A DNA stretch of 64,000 nucleotides from Phytoactinopolyspora alkaliphila (GTDB taxonomy: Bacteria > Actinomycetota > Actinomycetes > Jiangellales > Jiangellaceae): the NCBI RefSeq assembly GCF_010550695.1, contig NZ_JAAGOB010000001.1, forward strand, positions 620,001 to 684,000, written 5' to 3'. This document shows, piece after piece, positions 43,696 to 52,343 of the stretch. The notes under the pieces were generated by a model. It was not told the origin of the DNA, searched no databases, and worked only from the letters and a program-made list of their open reading frames with translations. Position numbers and translations under genes: made by a program. Within the stretch, counting starts at the first letter, position 1. Every line of letters begins with the position of its first letter.

Positions 43696-44964
43696 ATGAC
43701 CCCCACCAACGCACTTCGCCCGGTCGACCCCGAGATCGCGGAACTGATCGACGCCGAGGAACGGCGGCAGCGGGACACGCTGAAGCTGATCGCCTCGGAG
43801 AACTACGTGTCAGCGGCTGTCCTGGAAGCCAGCGGGACGGTGTTGACCAACAAGTACTCCGAGGGCTATCCAGGCCGCCGGTATTATGAGGGCCAGCAGG
43901 TGATCGACCAGATCGAGACACGCGCCGTTGAGCGGGCCAAGAGCCTCTTCGGCACGCCGCACGCCAACGTCCAGCCGTACTCGGGATCTCCAGCCAATCT
44001 GGCGGTCTACCTGGCCACCGTCAAGCCCGGCGACACCGTGATGGGCATGTCGCTGCCGATGGGCGGGCATCTCACCCACGGCTGGTCCGTCTCGGCCACC
44101 GGCACGTGGTTCAACGCCGTGCACTACGGCGTCGGGCGGGAGACCGGCCGGGTCGACATGGACGAGGTACGCGAGATCGCCTTGCGCGAGCGGCCGAAGC
44201 TGATCTTCTGCGGTGGCACCGCGATCCCACGCGTGATCGACTTCCCGGCGTTCGCCGAGATCGCTCGCGAGGTCGAGGCGGTGCTCGCGGCGGACATCGC
44301 CCACATCGCCGGCCTCGTCGCCGGTGGCGCGCACCCGTCTCCGGTGGGTCACGCCGATATCGTCACAACGACGACGCACAAGACACTGCGCGGGCCGCGA
44401 GGTGCCATGATCCTCGCCAATGAGGAGTACGCCAAGGCGATCGACAAGGCTGTCTTCCCCGGCCTGCAGGGCGGTCCGCACAATCACACCACGGCGGGCA
44501 TCGCCGTCGCCCTGCGCGAGGCTGCCACCCCAGAGTTCGCGGCGTACGCCCAGCAGATCGTGGCCAACGCCGCCGCGCTCGCCGACGAGCTGCTGGCCCG
44601 CGGGTTCCAGCTGTCCTCCGGCGGAACGGACAACCACCTCGTCCTCATCGACCTGACCTCCAAGGGCGTGGCTGGCAAGCCGGCCGCGAAGCTGCTGGAC
44701 CGGGCCGGACTGGAAACCAACTACAACACCGTTCCCTACGACCCCCGCAAGCCGTTCGACCCGTCCGGCCTGCGCATCGGCACCGCCGCGCTGACCAGCC
44801 GGGGCATGCGTGAAGGTGAGATGCGCGAGGTCGCGCGCTGGATGGACGAGGTCGTCACGGCTCTGGCCGCCGGCGAAGACACCGCCGAGAAGGCGGTCGC
44901 GCAGGTCCACGGCGAGGTCAGTGAGCTGACCGCGCGGTTCCCGGTGCCTGGTCTGGATCGCTGA
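43696..44964 (+). CDS. glyA: Serine hydroxymethyltransferase
   Basis: A 422-residue PLP enzyme that interconverts serine and glycine and supplies methylene-tetrahydrofolate. Visible are LKLIASENYVS, NKYSEGYPGRRYYEGQQVID, NVQPYSGSPANLAVY, the cofactor Asp/His strand VLAADIAHIAGLV and the Schiff-base Lys in VTTTTHKTLRGPRG (near 229). ATG at 43696 matches the family length; an in-frame ATG at 43681 touches the AGGAAAGG site directly and so is less likely. A riboswitch-like leader lies upstream and a strong hairpin terminator directly downstream, so it is monocistronic. Confidence 0.97.
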   Translation: MTPTNALRPVDPEIAELIDAEERRQRDTLKLIASENYVSAAVLEASGTVLTNKYSEGYPGRRYYEGQQVIDQIETRAVERAKSLFGTPHANVQPYSGSPANLAVYLATVKPGDTVMGMSLPMGGHLTHGWSVSATGTWFNAVHYGVGRETGRVDMDEVREIALRERPKLIFCGGTAIPRVIDFPAFAEIAREVEAVLAADIAHIAGLVAGGAHPSPVGHADIVTTTTHKTLRGPRGAMILANEEYAKAIDKAVFPGLQGGPHNHTTAGIAVALREAATPEFAAYAQQIVANAAALADELLARGFQLSSGGTDNHLVLIDLTSKGVAGKPAAKLLDRAGLETNYNTVPYDPRKPFDPSGLRIGTAALTSRGMREGEMREVARWMDEVVTALAAGEDTAEKAVAQVHGEVSELTARFPVPGLDR

Positions 44965-44971
44965 GGGTGTA

Positions 44972-45005
44972 GGGGCGAAGGGCCGGGGTCCCGGCCCTTC
45001 GCCCC
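44972..45005. terminator. Strong hairpin terminator between glyA and the kinase gene
   Basis: A 15-bp perfect stem (44972-44986 with 44991-45005) closes a 4-nt loop 7 bp after the glyA stop. It lies 6 bp before the end of the convergent kinase gene, so it should work in both directions. There is no U-run on the plus strand, as usual in this phylum. Confidence 0.85.
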
Positions 45006-45011
45006 CTCACA

Positions 45012-46034
45012 TCACTGGTCGAGCAGGCGGGCATGCAGCTCGGCGCTCTCGGAACTGTCCGGACCGAGTAGATGAGCGGCGGCGAGCCAGGCCGCGCCAG
45101 CCGCGCCGTCGGTCGCGGCGGAAATGCGAGCATGCGGCCAGTGTGCGTTCAACCTGGGTTCAAGAACCCGCCGCAACGGTGTCGGCGACGTCAGCAGTGA
45201 CCCGGCGAAGACGATCGGCGTGGCGTCGCCCTCCGCACGCACGGCGGCGGCTGCTCGCAGCACATGCTCAGCGGCGTCCGTGACCAGCCGCTGGGCTTGC
45301 GGATCGCTGTGGACCTCAGCGCTGACCAGGGGAGCGAGCTCCGCCAGGGTCACCGGTGCCCGGCTGTGTACGGCCAGCACCAGGCGGGACGCCACCTCCC
45401 GCAGTTGCCGGGCGGTGGGCGTGGTGGCGGGTCCGCCCTTCCAGGGGTCGGGCTCGTCCGGCAGTAACCGGCTGAACACGGCTCGGGCGAGAGGGCCGGG
45501 CGGCTGAGTCTGATCGAGCGCCGCGAGCGTCACGCGCGCAGCCTCCCGGCCGAGCCAGAATCCGGAGCCGGTGTCTCCGAGCAGCCAGCCGTGCCCGTCC
45601 ACGGTGTGGGTGCGGCGCCGGTCCTCGAAGCGCGCAGCCAAGGCTCCGGTCCCGCACAGCAGGAGGGTGCCGGCCGGCTCGGCGGTGCCGGCCACGTACG
45701 CGACCCGGGCATCGGAGACGACGTCGTACGGGCACATCAGGCCGGTGTCGTGCCACATCCGCCGGAACTCGGCCGCCACCGACGGAACCAGGAGGTTCGC
45801 CGCCCCTGCCGTCCCGACGACGGCATGGCGCACCGCGCCTGCGTCCTCCACTCCGGCGAGAGTCTCGGTGACTGTGCTGGAGATGGCCGCGAGAGCTACC
45901 TCGGCGCCATGCGACGTGAGGTTGGCTCCGGGACCGCGTGCCGACGCTATTCGCCGCCCAACGGTGTCGATCACAAGCGCGCGCGTGGACGTTCCGCCGA
46001 TGTCGAGTCCCAGAACCAAGGTCTCCGTGGGCAC
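45012..46034 (-). CDS. N-acetylglucosamine kinase-like BadF/BadG family ATPase
   Basis: A 340-residue sugar kinase of the BadF/BadG/BcrA/BcrD ATPase family, to which eukaryotic-type GlcNAc kinases belong. The phosphate 1 motif is LGLDIGGTSTRALV at the N terminus, the phosphate 2 region is LLLCGTGALAARF, and WLLGDTGSGFWLGREA is characteristic. The adenosine site lies near IVFAGSLL. It should phosphorylate an N-acetylated hexosamine with ATP. GTG start at 46034 follows AAGGAGGGG. It is divergent from the RpiR regulator and ABC importer operon, which fits import followed by phosphorylation of GlcNAc or chitobiose-derived sugar. Confidence 0.84.
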   Translation of the reverse strand: MPTETLVLGLDIGGTSTRALVIDTVGRRIASARGPGANLTSHGAEVALAAISSTVTETLAGVEDAGAVRHAVVGTAGAANLLVPSVAAEFRRMWHDTGLMCPYDVVSDARVAYVAGTAEPAGTLLLCGTGALAARFEDRRRTHTVDGHGWLLGDTGSGFWLGREAARVTLAALDQTQPPGPLARAVFSRLLPDEPDPWKGGPATTPTARQLREVASRLVLAVHSRAPVTLAELAPLVSAEVHSDPQAQRLVTDAAEHVLRAAAAVRAEGDATPIVFAGSLLTSPTPLRRVLEPRLNAHWPHARISAATDGAAGAAWLAAAHLLGPDSSESAELHARLLDQ

Positions 46035-46096
46035 AGACCCCTCCTTCGATGCTGACCAACCGGACGGTCACGCTTTGGCAACGCTGGCAGAAAGCC

Positions 46097-46135
46097 TTGA
46101 CATGCGAAGCATGCCAGAAATAGTTTTCAGAACAC
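46097..46135 (+). promoter_or_regulatory. Sigma-A promoter with overlapping palindromes ahead of the RpiR gene
   Basis: TTGACA (46097-46102) and TAGTTT (46121-46126) are 18 bp apart, close to the primary sigma consensus. ATGC-GAA-GCAT (46102-46112) lies between them. GTTTTCAGAACAC (46123-46135), an imperfect palindrome of the form GTnTTCnGAAnAC, overlaps the -10 and the expected start point. This layout suits repression by the RpiR-type protein encoded next, but which palindrome it binds is not known. Confidence 0.6.
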
Positions 46136-46239
46136 TACAGCATCCAGGTGTTCGTGAAACTTGCGATCAGTTGCGCGTGCCCGCGTCGCGTAAGGCGGCC
46201 GACGGTTGTGCGTACCAGCGCGGAGAAGGGGAGCTCGAG

Positions 46240-47211
46240 GTGACTGAGCAGGTGTTTCCCCCTCCTCTCGAGGACGGGGCCAGTGACGACGGCGAGATCG
46301 CCGTGCGGTTGACTGGCGACGCCGTCCTGGCACGCACCCGCTCCATGCTCCCGAACCTGCCGACCGCTTTGCAGCGGGTAGGGGAGCAGGTATTGTCCGC
46401 ACCCGCAACGGTAGCGCGATCCACCATCCTGGAGACAGCGGAACGCAGCGGAACCTCGCCCGCGACGGTCACCCGGTTCTGCCGGGCCCTCGGACTTCCG
46501 GGTTACGCGGACCTCCGCCTGGCGATGGCCGAGGAAACCGGCCGCTCGTCGTCCGTCGCCGGGTGGGAGATCGACATCGGCCGGGAGATCCGGCCGACGG
46601 ACTCCCTGGACCGGGTGGCCAGCCTGGTCGCGACGGCCGAGATCCGCGCCATCCAGGAGACGGTCGCGCAGCTGGACCTCGACGCCGTGGCCCGTGCGGC
46701 CGAAGCCATCGACCAAGCTCGCCGGGTGGAGCTCTACGGCATGGGCGGCAGTGCACTGGTGGCCGGCAAGATGCAGCTGGGCCTCCACCGCATCGGTGTG
46801 CCGACGTGGTCGTGGGGTGATGTGCACTCCGGGCTGACCAGCGCCGTTCTCCTCAAGCCGGGCGACGTCGCCATCGGCGTCTCACATTCGGGCGCCACCC
46901 GGGAAACGCTGGAGATGCTCTCGGTCGCCGCCAGCAGTGGTGCCACCACAGTGGCCGTGACCAATGTGCCGGATGCGCCTCTGGCGGAGGTCGCAGACAT
47001 CCTCCTCACCACCGCCACGCACGAGACCACGTTCCGGCCCGCGCCGATGGCTTCGAGACTTCCGCAGATCGTGGTGCTCGACCTGGTGTACGTTGCGGTG
47101 GCACAACGCCGCCACGAGCAAACCATCGCGGCACTGAAGGTGACCGCTGACGCGGTCAGCGGCCACCGCAAGGGACCGCGCGTCAAGAAAGTGGGGAACG
47201 CGAACCAGTGA
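46240..47211 (+). CDS. MurR/RpiR-family transcription regulator
   Basis: A 323-residue regulator with an N-terminal helix-turn-helix (about 40-110, ILETAERSGTSPATVTRFCRALGLPGYADLRLAMA) and a C-terminal SIS domain (about 155-290). The SIS domain shows VELYGMGGSALVAGKMQLGLHRIG and VAIGVSHSGATRETLEML, which bind sugar phosphates. GTG at 46240 follows GAGCTCGAGG and suits the family; the frame is open far upstream but unrelated. The stop overlaps the start of the SIS-protein gene (GTGA). It probably senses an amino-sugar phosphate and controls the importer behind it and the divergent kinase. Confidence 0.91.
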   Translation: MTEQVFPPPLEDGASDDGEIAVRLTGDAVLARTRSMLPNLPTALQRVGEQVLSAPATVARSTILETAERSGTSPATVTRFCRALGLPGYADLRLAMAEETGRSSSVAGWEIDIGREIRPTDSLDRVASLVATAEIRAIQETVAQLDLDAVARAAEAIDQARRVELYGMGGSALVAGKMQLGLHRIGVPTWSWGDVHSGLTSAVLLKPGDVAIGVSHSGATRETLEMLSVAASSGATTVAVTNVPDAPLAEVADILLTTATHETTFRPAPMASRLPQIVVLDLVYVAVAQRRHEQTIAALKVTADAVSGHRKGPRVKKVGNANQ

Positions 47212-47963
47212 ACGACATCAGCGCCGGGGCCTACCTGGTCAAGGCCCAGGAGGCGATCGACCGGGTGGCCAGCACCCAGTTGGAGAACGTCGCTCGCGCG
47301 GCCGATCTCATGGTTGAAGGAATCGGTCGCGGCGGCGTGATCCAGGTGTTCGGAACCGGTCACTCGCAGGCCGTCGCGATGGAGATCGCGGGTCGGGCCG
47401 GCGGACTCATCCCGGCGAACCGGATAGCGCTGCGCGACCTGGTGCTGGAGAACGGCGAGTCCCCCTCCATCCTCGCGGACCCTCACCTCGAGCGCGATCC
47501 CGGGCTGGCCCAGCGGCTGTACGACGCCACGCCGACCGACCCCTCGGACGTCTTCGTGATCATCTCCAACTCCGGTATCAACGGCAGCATCGTGGGGCTG
47601 GCGAGCGTGGCGAAGGAGAACGGCCACCCACTGATCGCCATCACGTCTCTGGATCACAGCGGCCAGGTGGAGTCCCGTCATCCGTCCGGAGCGAAGCTGT
47701 CCGAACTGGCCGACGTCGTCCTCGATAACGGCGGACCCTTCGGTGACGCCGCGTTGCCCCTACCAGGCGGCGGCGCGGTCTGCGCGGTATCCACTATCAC
47801 GTCCGCGCTCCTGGCGCAGTTTCTTACGGCGGAGGTGGTACGCCGGCTCCTCGATGCCGGGGAAGAACCTCCCGTCTACCTCTCCGCGAACGTGCCCGGC
47901 GGAGACAGCCACAACGACGCGTTGCTCAAACGCTACGAGGGCCGGATCCGGCGCGGAGGCTGA
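47208..47963 (+). CDS. SIS-domain sugar-phosphate protein (UPF0309 type)
   Basis: A 251-residue protein made of one SIS domain (about 30-215). The phosphosugar-binding strands and loops are GGVIQVFGTGHSQAVAMEIAGRAGG and VFVIISNSGINGSIVGLASVAKENGHPLIAIT. The C-terminal SANVPGGDSHND is typical of the UPF0309 group. The reaction is unknown; isomerase, etherase and regulatory roles exist among SIS proteins, and a MurNAc-6-P etherase would need a Glu motif that is not evident. It overlaps the RpiR gene by 4 bp and precedes the importer genes, so an amino-sugar phosphate substrate is likely. Confidence 0.83.
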   Translation: MNDISAGAYLVKAQEAIDRVASTQLENVARAADLMVEGIGRGGVIQVFGTGHSQAVAMEIAGRAGGLIPANRIALRDLVLENGESPSILADPHLERDPGLAQRLYDATPTDPSDVFVIISNSGINGSIVGLASVAKENGHPLIAITSLDHSGQVESRHPSGAKLSELADVVLDNGGPFGDAALPLPGGGAVCAVSTITSALLAQFLTAEVVRRLLDAGEEPPVYLSANVPGGDSHNDALLKRYEGRIRRGG

Positions 47964-48033
47964 TCTTGAGCACGCCAACGTCCGCGTCCCGGCCGGCCAC
48001 ATACGGTCCGGACCTCACATCAGGGAGAACGAC

Positions 48034-49503
48034 ATGACACACAGAACCACCCGCACACCGCAGTCGGCGCTGTCCACGCGTCGCCGCTTCCTCCAGCAGC
48101 TCGCCATCGGCGGCGCCGTCGTCGGTCCGGGGAGCGCTTTCCTGGCATCCTGCGCCACCGGTGGTGGCGACGACGATGACGACGCCGCCGCCGAGGAGCC
48201 GCAGGGCGAGGTCAGCGAGGACAACCCGCTGGGCGTGCCCACCGACCAGCCGGTGGAGATCTACATCTTCGACGGAGGATTCGGCGACGGCTACGCCACC
48301 GACATCCATCAGCCGATCTTCAGCGAGAGGTGGCCGGACATCGAGATCAACCACCACGCCGCCGTCGACATCGCTGGTGAGCTTCAGGCGCGGTTTGCGG
48401 CGAACGAGCCGCCGGACTTCGTCAACAACTCCGGCGACGGGCAGATGGACACCAGCCAGCTCATCTCGGACGGCCTGGTGCATGACCTGACCGAGCTTTT
48501 CGACGCGCCGAGCTGGGATGACCCGAGCGTGCCGGTACGGGACACACTGGTGCCCGGCGCGATCGAGATGGGCACCCGAGACGGAACGCCCTATGTGCTC
48601 AACTATGCCTTCACCGTCTTCGGTATCTGGTACAACAAGACGCTCATGGACGAGAACGGCTGGCCCGTTCCCACCACCTGGGCGGAGATGCTCGACGTGT
48701 GCGCGGACATCGCCGATCACGGCATCGCCCCGTGGGTCTACCAGGGTGTCACCGCGCCCCGGTATATGAACTGGCCGCTGCTGACCATGGCCACCAAGCT
48801 GGCCGGGCCGGAGATTCTGGTCGCCATCGACAACCTCGAAGAGGGCGCCTGGGGCCACGAGGCCATCCGGGAATCCGCACACGCGTTGTGGGACCTGGGG
48901 CAGAAGGGCTACTACCTCGAAGGTGTGGAGGGCATGGAGTTCCGCGACGCCCAGGGCCTGTGGGCACGTGGCGAGGCGGTCTTCTGCCCATCGGGCTCGT
49001 GGATCGAGAACGAGGAAGCCGACGCGATCGCCGAGGATGAGACGTTCGAGCTGGCCATGATGCCCGAGCCGCTGCTTTCCGACGACGCGGTCATGCCTCT
49101 GGAAACCATCCGGGCCACGGCGGGCGAGCCCTATTTCGTGCCGGCCCAGGCGAACAACCCACGAGGCGGCATGGAGTACATGCGGGCCATGCTCTCCATG
49201 GAGGGCGCGCGCGGGTTCACCGAAATGGTCACCAGCTTCACCTCGGTGCTGGGCTCGTCCGAGGGTGTCGAGATCGCCGCCCCTGGGCTGTCGTCGGCCC
49301 AGGCCGCGCTGAACGCGGCCGGTGAGAACGTCATCAACTGGTTCTACACCTCGTGGTATCCCACCATGGAGAACCCGGGCATCGACCAGGCCACTGGCGC
49401 CCTGCTGCGCGGTGCCGCGGACGTCGACGAGTGGGTCGAGCGGTGTGAGGATGTCGCGCGGGAGATCCGCGAGGACGACTCCATCACCAAGCAGTCCCGG
49501 TAA
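48034..49503 (+). CDS. NgcE-like carbohydrate ABC transporter substrate-binding lipoprotein
   Basis: A 489-residue family-1 solute-binding lipoprotein. The signal peptide has a twin-arginine-like motif (STRRRFLQQ) and a lipobox ending at AFLASC, near residue 41, followed by a Gly/Asp-rich linker. The mature domain (VEIYIFDGGFGDGYATDIH, LNYAFTVFGIWYNKTL, VAIDNLEEGAWGHEA) resembles NgcE of Streptomyces, which binds N-acetylglucosamine and chitobiose. It lies 70 bp after the SIS gene, with GGGA at 48023-48026 before the ATG. Two permease genes follow but no ATPase, as usual where a shared MsiK ATPase powers several sugar importers. Confidence 0.88.
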   Translation: MTHRTTRTPQSALSTRRRFLQQLAIGGAVVGPGSAFLASCATGGGDDDDDAAAEEPQGEVSEDNPLGVPTDQPVEIYIFDGGFGDGYATDIHQPIFSERWPDIEINHHAAVDIAGELQARFAANEPPDFVNNSGDGQMDTSQLISDGLVHDLTELFDAPSWDDPSVPVRDTLVPGAIEMGTRDGTPYVLNYAFTVFGIWYNKTLMDENGWPVPTTWAEMLDVCADIADHGIAPWVYQGVTAPRYMNWPLLTMATKLAGPEILVAIDNLEEGAWGHEAIRESAHALWDLGQKGYYLEGVEGMEFRDAQGLWARGEAVFCPSGSWIENEEADAIAEDETFELAMMPEPLLSDDAVMPLETIRATAGEPYFVPAQANNPRGGMEYMRAMLSMEGARGFTEMVTSFTSVLGSSEGVEIAAPGLSSAQAALNAAGENVINWFYTSWYPTMENPGIDQATGALLRGAADVDEWVERCEDVAREIREDDSITKQSR

Positions 49504-49518
49504 CAGCAAAGGTCGATC

Positions 49519-50526
49519 ATGACCCAGACAGGTCTCGCGGGCGCCGCGCAGTCAAAGGACGTGCGGCGCCCGCGCCCCAAACGCGCCCGCGCTGGCAGCC
49601 CGATGGGCCGCGGCAAATATCCGTTCATCCTGGCCTTCCTGCTGCCTCCGGTCGGGCTCTACCTGCTGTACATGCTCTCGCCGTACGTCCAGGCGATCCA
49701 GATCTCGTTCACCGACTGGAGTGGCCTGACGTCCAGCTACAACTTCATCGGGTTCGACAACTACGTCCGGATGTGGAACGACGACCAGATCTGGACGGCG
49801 GTACGCAACAACCTCATCCTCCTGCTGGTCGTGCCCGTCCTGACATTGTTCCTGGGCCTGTTCTTCGCCTCGATGCTCAACGTCGGGGGGCGCAGCAAAG
49901 GCGCCGCCGTGACCGGCGTGCGAGGTTCCTCGATCTACAAGGTCGTGTACTTCTTCCCGATGGTGCTCTCCGTCGTCGTCGTCGGGATCATCTTCAAGTA
50001 CGTCTTCGCCCCGGAGACGGCCGGCGGAATCCTGAACTCGACGCTGAGCACGATCGGGCTGGGCGGGCTCACACAGCTCTGGCTGGGGGAACCGCGCTTC
50101 CTCATCTGGATCGTCGTCGTCGTGATGACTTGGGGCTTCGTCGGGTTCTACGTGGTGCTGTTCTCGGCCGCCATGCAGTCGATCCCGAAGGACATCTACG
50201 AGGCAGCCCTGCTCGACGGGGCCAATCGGATGACCACGTTCCGCAAGATCACCCTCCCTCTGGTCTGGGACACAGTGCAGGTGGGCTGGGTCTACATGGC
50301 TATCCAGGCCATGGACGGCTTCGCCGTGGTGCACATCATGCTCGGGATCAACGGTGGCGTAGATGGCGCCGGTGACGTCCTCGGCGTGGCGATCTACCGG
50401 GCCGCCTTCGCGAGCAGCCGGTTCGGCTATGCAGCCGCCATCGGCGTGCTGATGCTGATCTTGACCATGACGATAGCGATCCTGTTCATGCGCGGCCTGC
50501 GCCGGGAGAAGGTGGAGTTGGCATGA
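49519..50526 (+). CDS. Carbohydrate ABC transporter permease (NgcF-like)
   Basis: A 335-residue inner-membrane permease of the MalF/CUT1 type. Residues 1-32 are a basic cytoplasmic tail, followed by six hydrophobic segments starting with FILAFLLPPVGLYLLYML. The EAA loop that contacts the ATPase is EAALLDGANRMTTFRKITLPLV near 235-255. It is 15 bp after the binding-protein gene and overlaps the next permease by 4 bp. With its partner it should carry GlcNAc, chitobiose or a related sugar inward. Substrate specificity is set by the binding protein. Confidence 0.9.
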   Translation: MTQTGLAGAAQSKDVRRPRPKRARAGSPMGRGKYPFILAFLLPPVGLYLLYMLSPYVQAIQISFTDWSGLTSSYNFIGFDNYVRMWNDDQIWTAVRNNLILLLVVPVLTLFLGLFFASMLNVGGRSKGAAVTGVRGSSIYKVVYFFPMVLSVVVVGIIFKYVFAPETAGGILNSTLSTIGLGGLTQLWLGEPRFLIWIVVVVMTWGFVGFYVVLFSAAMQSIPKDIYEAALLDGANRMTTFRKITLPLVWDTVQVGWVYMAIQAMDGFAVVHIMLGINGGVDGAGDVLGVAIYRAAFASSRFGYAAAIGVLMLILTMTIAILFMRGLRREKVELA

Positions 50527-51458
50527 CCGCGACCCGGACAGATCCTGAGCGACCGACTAACGCCGAGGCCGTGAAGCCGGCCGAGCGCCAGCCCGGCGTG
50601 GGCGCGGGTGCCAAGGCGATCGGTCTTCTCAACGGTGGATTCCTGCTGCTGTGGGGGCTGATCACCACGCTCCCTTTGCTCTGGGCGATTCTCTCGTCGT
50701 TCAAGACCAACGGAGAGTTCCGAACCGATCCGATGGGCCTCCCGTCGGGGCTCGAGTGGGACAACTTCGCCCGCGCGTGGTCTGCGGCGAACATCGGGCA
50801 GTACTTTGTGAACAGCGTGATCGTGGTCTCGATGTCGGTGCCGCTGACCATCCTGTTCGGCGCCATGGGAGCGTACGTCCTCGCCCGTTACGACTTCCCG
50901 GGCAACCGGCTGATCTACTACACCTTTCTTGGTGGCCTGGTCCTGCCGGTCTTCCTGGCGCTGGTGCCGATGTTCTTCATCGTGCGCAACACGGGTGATC
51001 TCCCGCTGGTGGGCCAGTTCCTCGGCTTGAACAGCTACGTCAGCCTGGCCCTGGTGTACGTGGCGTTCTCGATGCCGTTCACGGTCTTCTTCCTCACGGC
51101 GTTCTTCCGGACGTTGCCGACGTCCGTGGCGGAGGCCGGCATCGTGGACGGCTGCTCGCACTTCAGCCTCTTCTTCCGGGTCATGCTGCCGATGGCTAAG
51201 CCCGGCCTGATCAGCCTGGCGTTGTTCAACTTCCTCGGCCACTGGAACCAGTACATCCTGCCGCTGGTGATCATGCAGCAGAACGATAAACGTGTGCTGG
51301 CCCAAGGGCTGGGCACGCTGGCGGCCAATACCGGATTCCGGGCCGACTGGACGGCATTGTTCGCCGGTCTGGTGATCGCTCTGCTTCCGGTGCTGATCGT
51401 CTACATCCTGTTCCAGCGCCAGGTCCAGGCCGGACTGACCGCGGGTGTGCTGAAGTAG
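50523..51458 (+). CDS. Carbohydrate ABC transporter permease (NgcG-like)
   Basis: A 311-residue MalG/CUT1-type permease with six hydrophobic segments after a 35-residue N-terminal tail. The EAA loop VAEAGIVDGCSHFSLFFRVMLPMAKPG at about 200-226 would dock the shared ATPase. The start overlaps the upstream permease stop (ATGA), which fits equal synthesis of the two. It is the last gene of the importer operon; a strong hairpin follows 21 bp after the stop. Confidence 0.9.
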   Translation: MTATRTDPERPTNAEAVKPAERQPGVGAGAKAIGLLNGGFLLLWGLITTLPLLWAILSSFKTNGEFRTDPMGLPSGLEWDNFARAWSAANIGQYFVNSVIVVSMSVPLTILFGAMGAYVLARYDFPGNRLIYYTFLGGLVLPVFLALVPMFFIVRNTGDLPLVGQFLGLNSYVSLALVYVAFSMPFTVFFLTAFFRTLPTSVAEAGIVDGCSHFSLFFRVMLPMAKPGLISLALFNFLGHWNQYILPLVIMQQNDKRVLAQGLGTLAANTGFRADWTALFAGLVIALLPVLIVYILFQRQVQAGLTAGVLK

Positions 51459-51479
51459 ATCCACGCTCCCGCCGCGCGT

Positions 51480-51537
51480 CCCATGATCGTCACTGCCTTG
51501 GCGTGTGTTTCACGGTCAAGGCAGTGACGATCATGGG
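51480..51537. terminator. 20-bp perfect hairpin terminator between convergent genes
   Basis: Arms 51480-51499 and 51518-51537 pair over 20 bp around an 18-nt loop. The right arm contains the stop codon of the tetR-family gene (51531-51533), so the end of that gene is part of the stem. The location suits bidirectional termination of the importer operon and the regulator gene. Confidence 0.8.
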
Positions 51538-52322
51538 GGAGACGGGGCGGTGGACTCGCCGCGGCGGCGGGCGATCAGCGCTTCGACGCCGTCGAGGATC
51601 ACTTCCAGGCCGAACGCGATCTCGTCGGGAGGGGAGTCGGCCGGCCCGCTGAAGATGCCGCTCTGCAGGACCTCCGTGAGCGCCGGGAACTCGACCGGGT
51701 CGATCACCTTGGCCAGCATCTCACCGTACAGGGGGTCCCAGGCGTCGGGCTCGACGCCGGTCTTCGACGCGGCCTGCGTGAGGGAGTGCTCAAGCCGGCC
51801 GGCGCTCAACGCATAGGTGCTGATCAGGGTCAGGATACCCATCTTCTCGCCGGGCGACAGTCCGGTGGGCTCCAAGGCCCGCAGGAACCGCTCCATCCAG
51901 CGCACCTGATTGGGCCCCATGGGCGGTCCACTCAGCGGGATGTCCATGAACCACGGGTGCCGCCGGAACATCACCAGGTTGTTCGACGCCCACCATTTCG
52001 CCGCGTCGCGCCAATGATCCGGCACGGCATCGAAATCGATGTCCGGCGACGGGACCGCGGCGGCATCCTGCATGAGTTCCAGAAGGTCGTCCTTGCTCGA
52101 GACGTACCGGTAGAGCGACATCGTCGTGAACCCCAGCTCTTCGGCGACGCGACGCATGGATACCGCGGCAAGGCCCTCCTCGTCCGCGATCCGCACGGCC
52201 GTCTCGACGATCTTCGCCACGCTCAGGCCCGGTTTAGGTCCACGTGTAGGCGGTTCCGTCGTCCCCCAGAGCAGCTCGAGCATGCGGGCTGGTTCCTGGG
52301 GCGGGAGGTGGTCGGTGCTCAT
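51531..52322 (-). CDS. TetR-family regulator with TetR_C-type ligand domain
   Basis: A 263-residue repressor. After about 25 residues the helix-turn-helix domain follows (about 30-90, IVETAVRIADEEGLAAVSMRRVAEELGFTTMSLYRYVSSKDDLLELM). The C-terminal domain matches the tetracycline-repressor-like group (WRDAAKWWASNNLVMFRRHPWFMDI). It is divergent from a DrrAB-type exporter, and the 110-bp gap has palindromes that overlap the exporter's promoter, so local repression released by a drug-like ligand is likely. The exporter's natural substrate is unknown. The 3' end lies within a terminator hairpin. Confidence 0.91.
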   Translation of the reverse strand: MSTDHLPPQEPARMLELLWGTTEPPTRGPKPGLSVAKIVETAVRIADEEGLAAVSMRRVAEELGFTTMSLYRYVSSKDDLLELMQDAAAVPSPDIDFDAVPDHWRDAAKWWASNNLVMFRRHPWFMDIPLSGPPMGPNQVRWMERFLRALEPTGLSPGEKMGILTLISTYALSAGRLEHSLTQAASKTGVEPDAWDPLYGEMLAKVIDPVEFPALTEVLQSGIFSGPADSPPDEIAFGLEVILDGVEALIARRRGESTAPSPP

Positions 52323-52343
52323 GCGGTCCCTTCGCCTTGCGGG

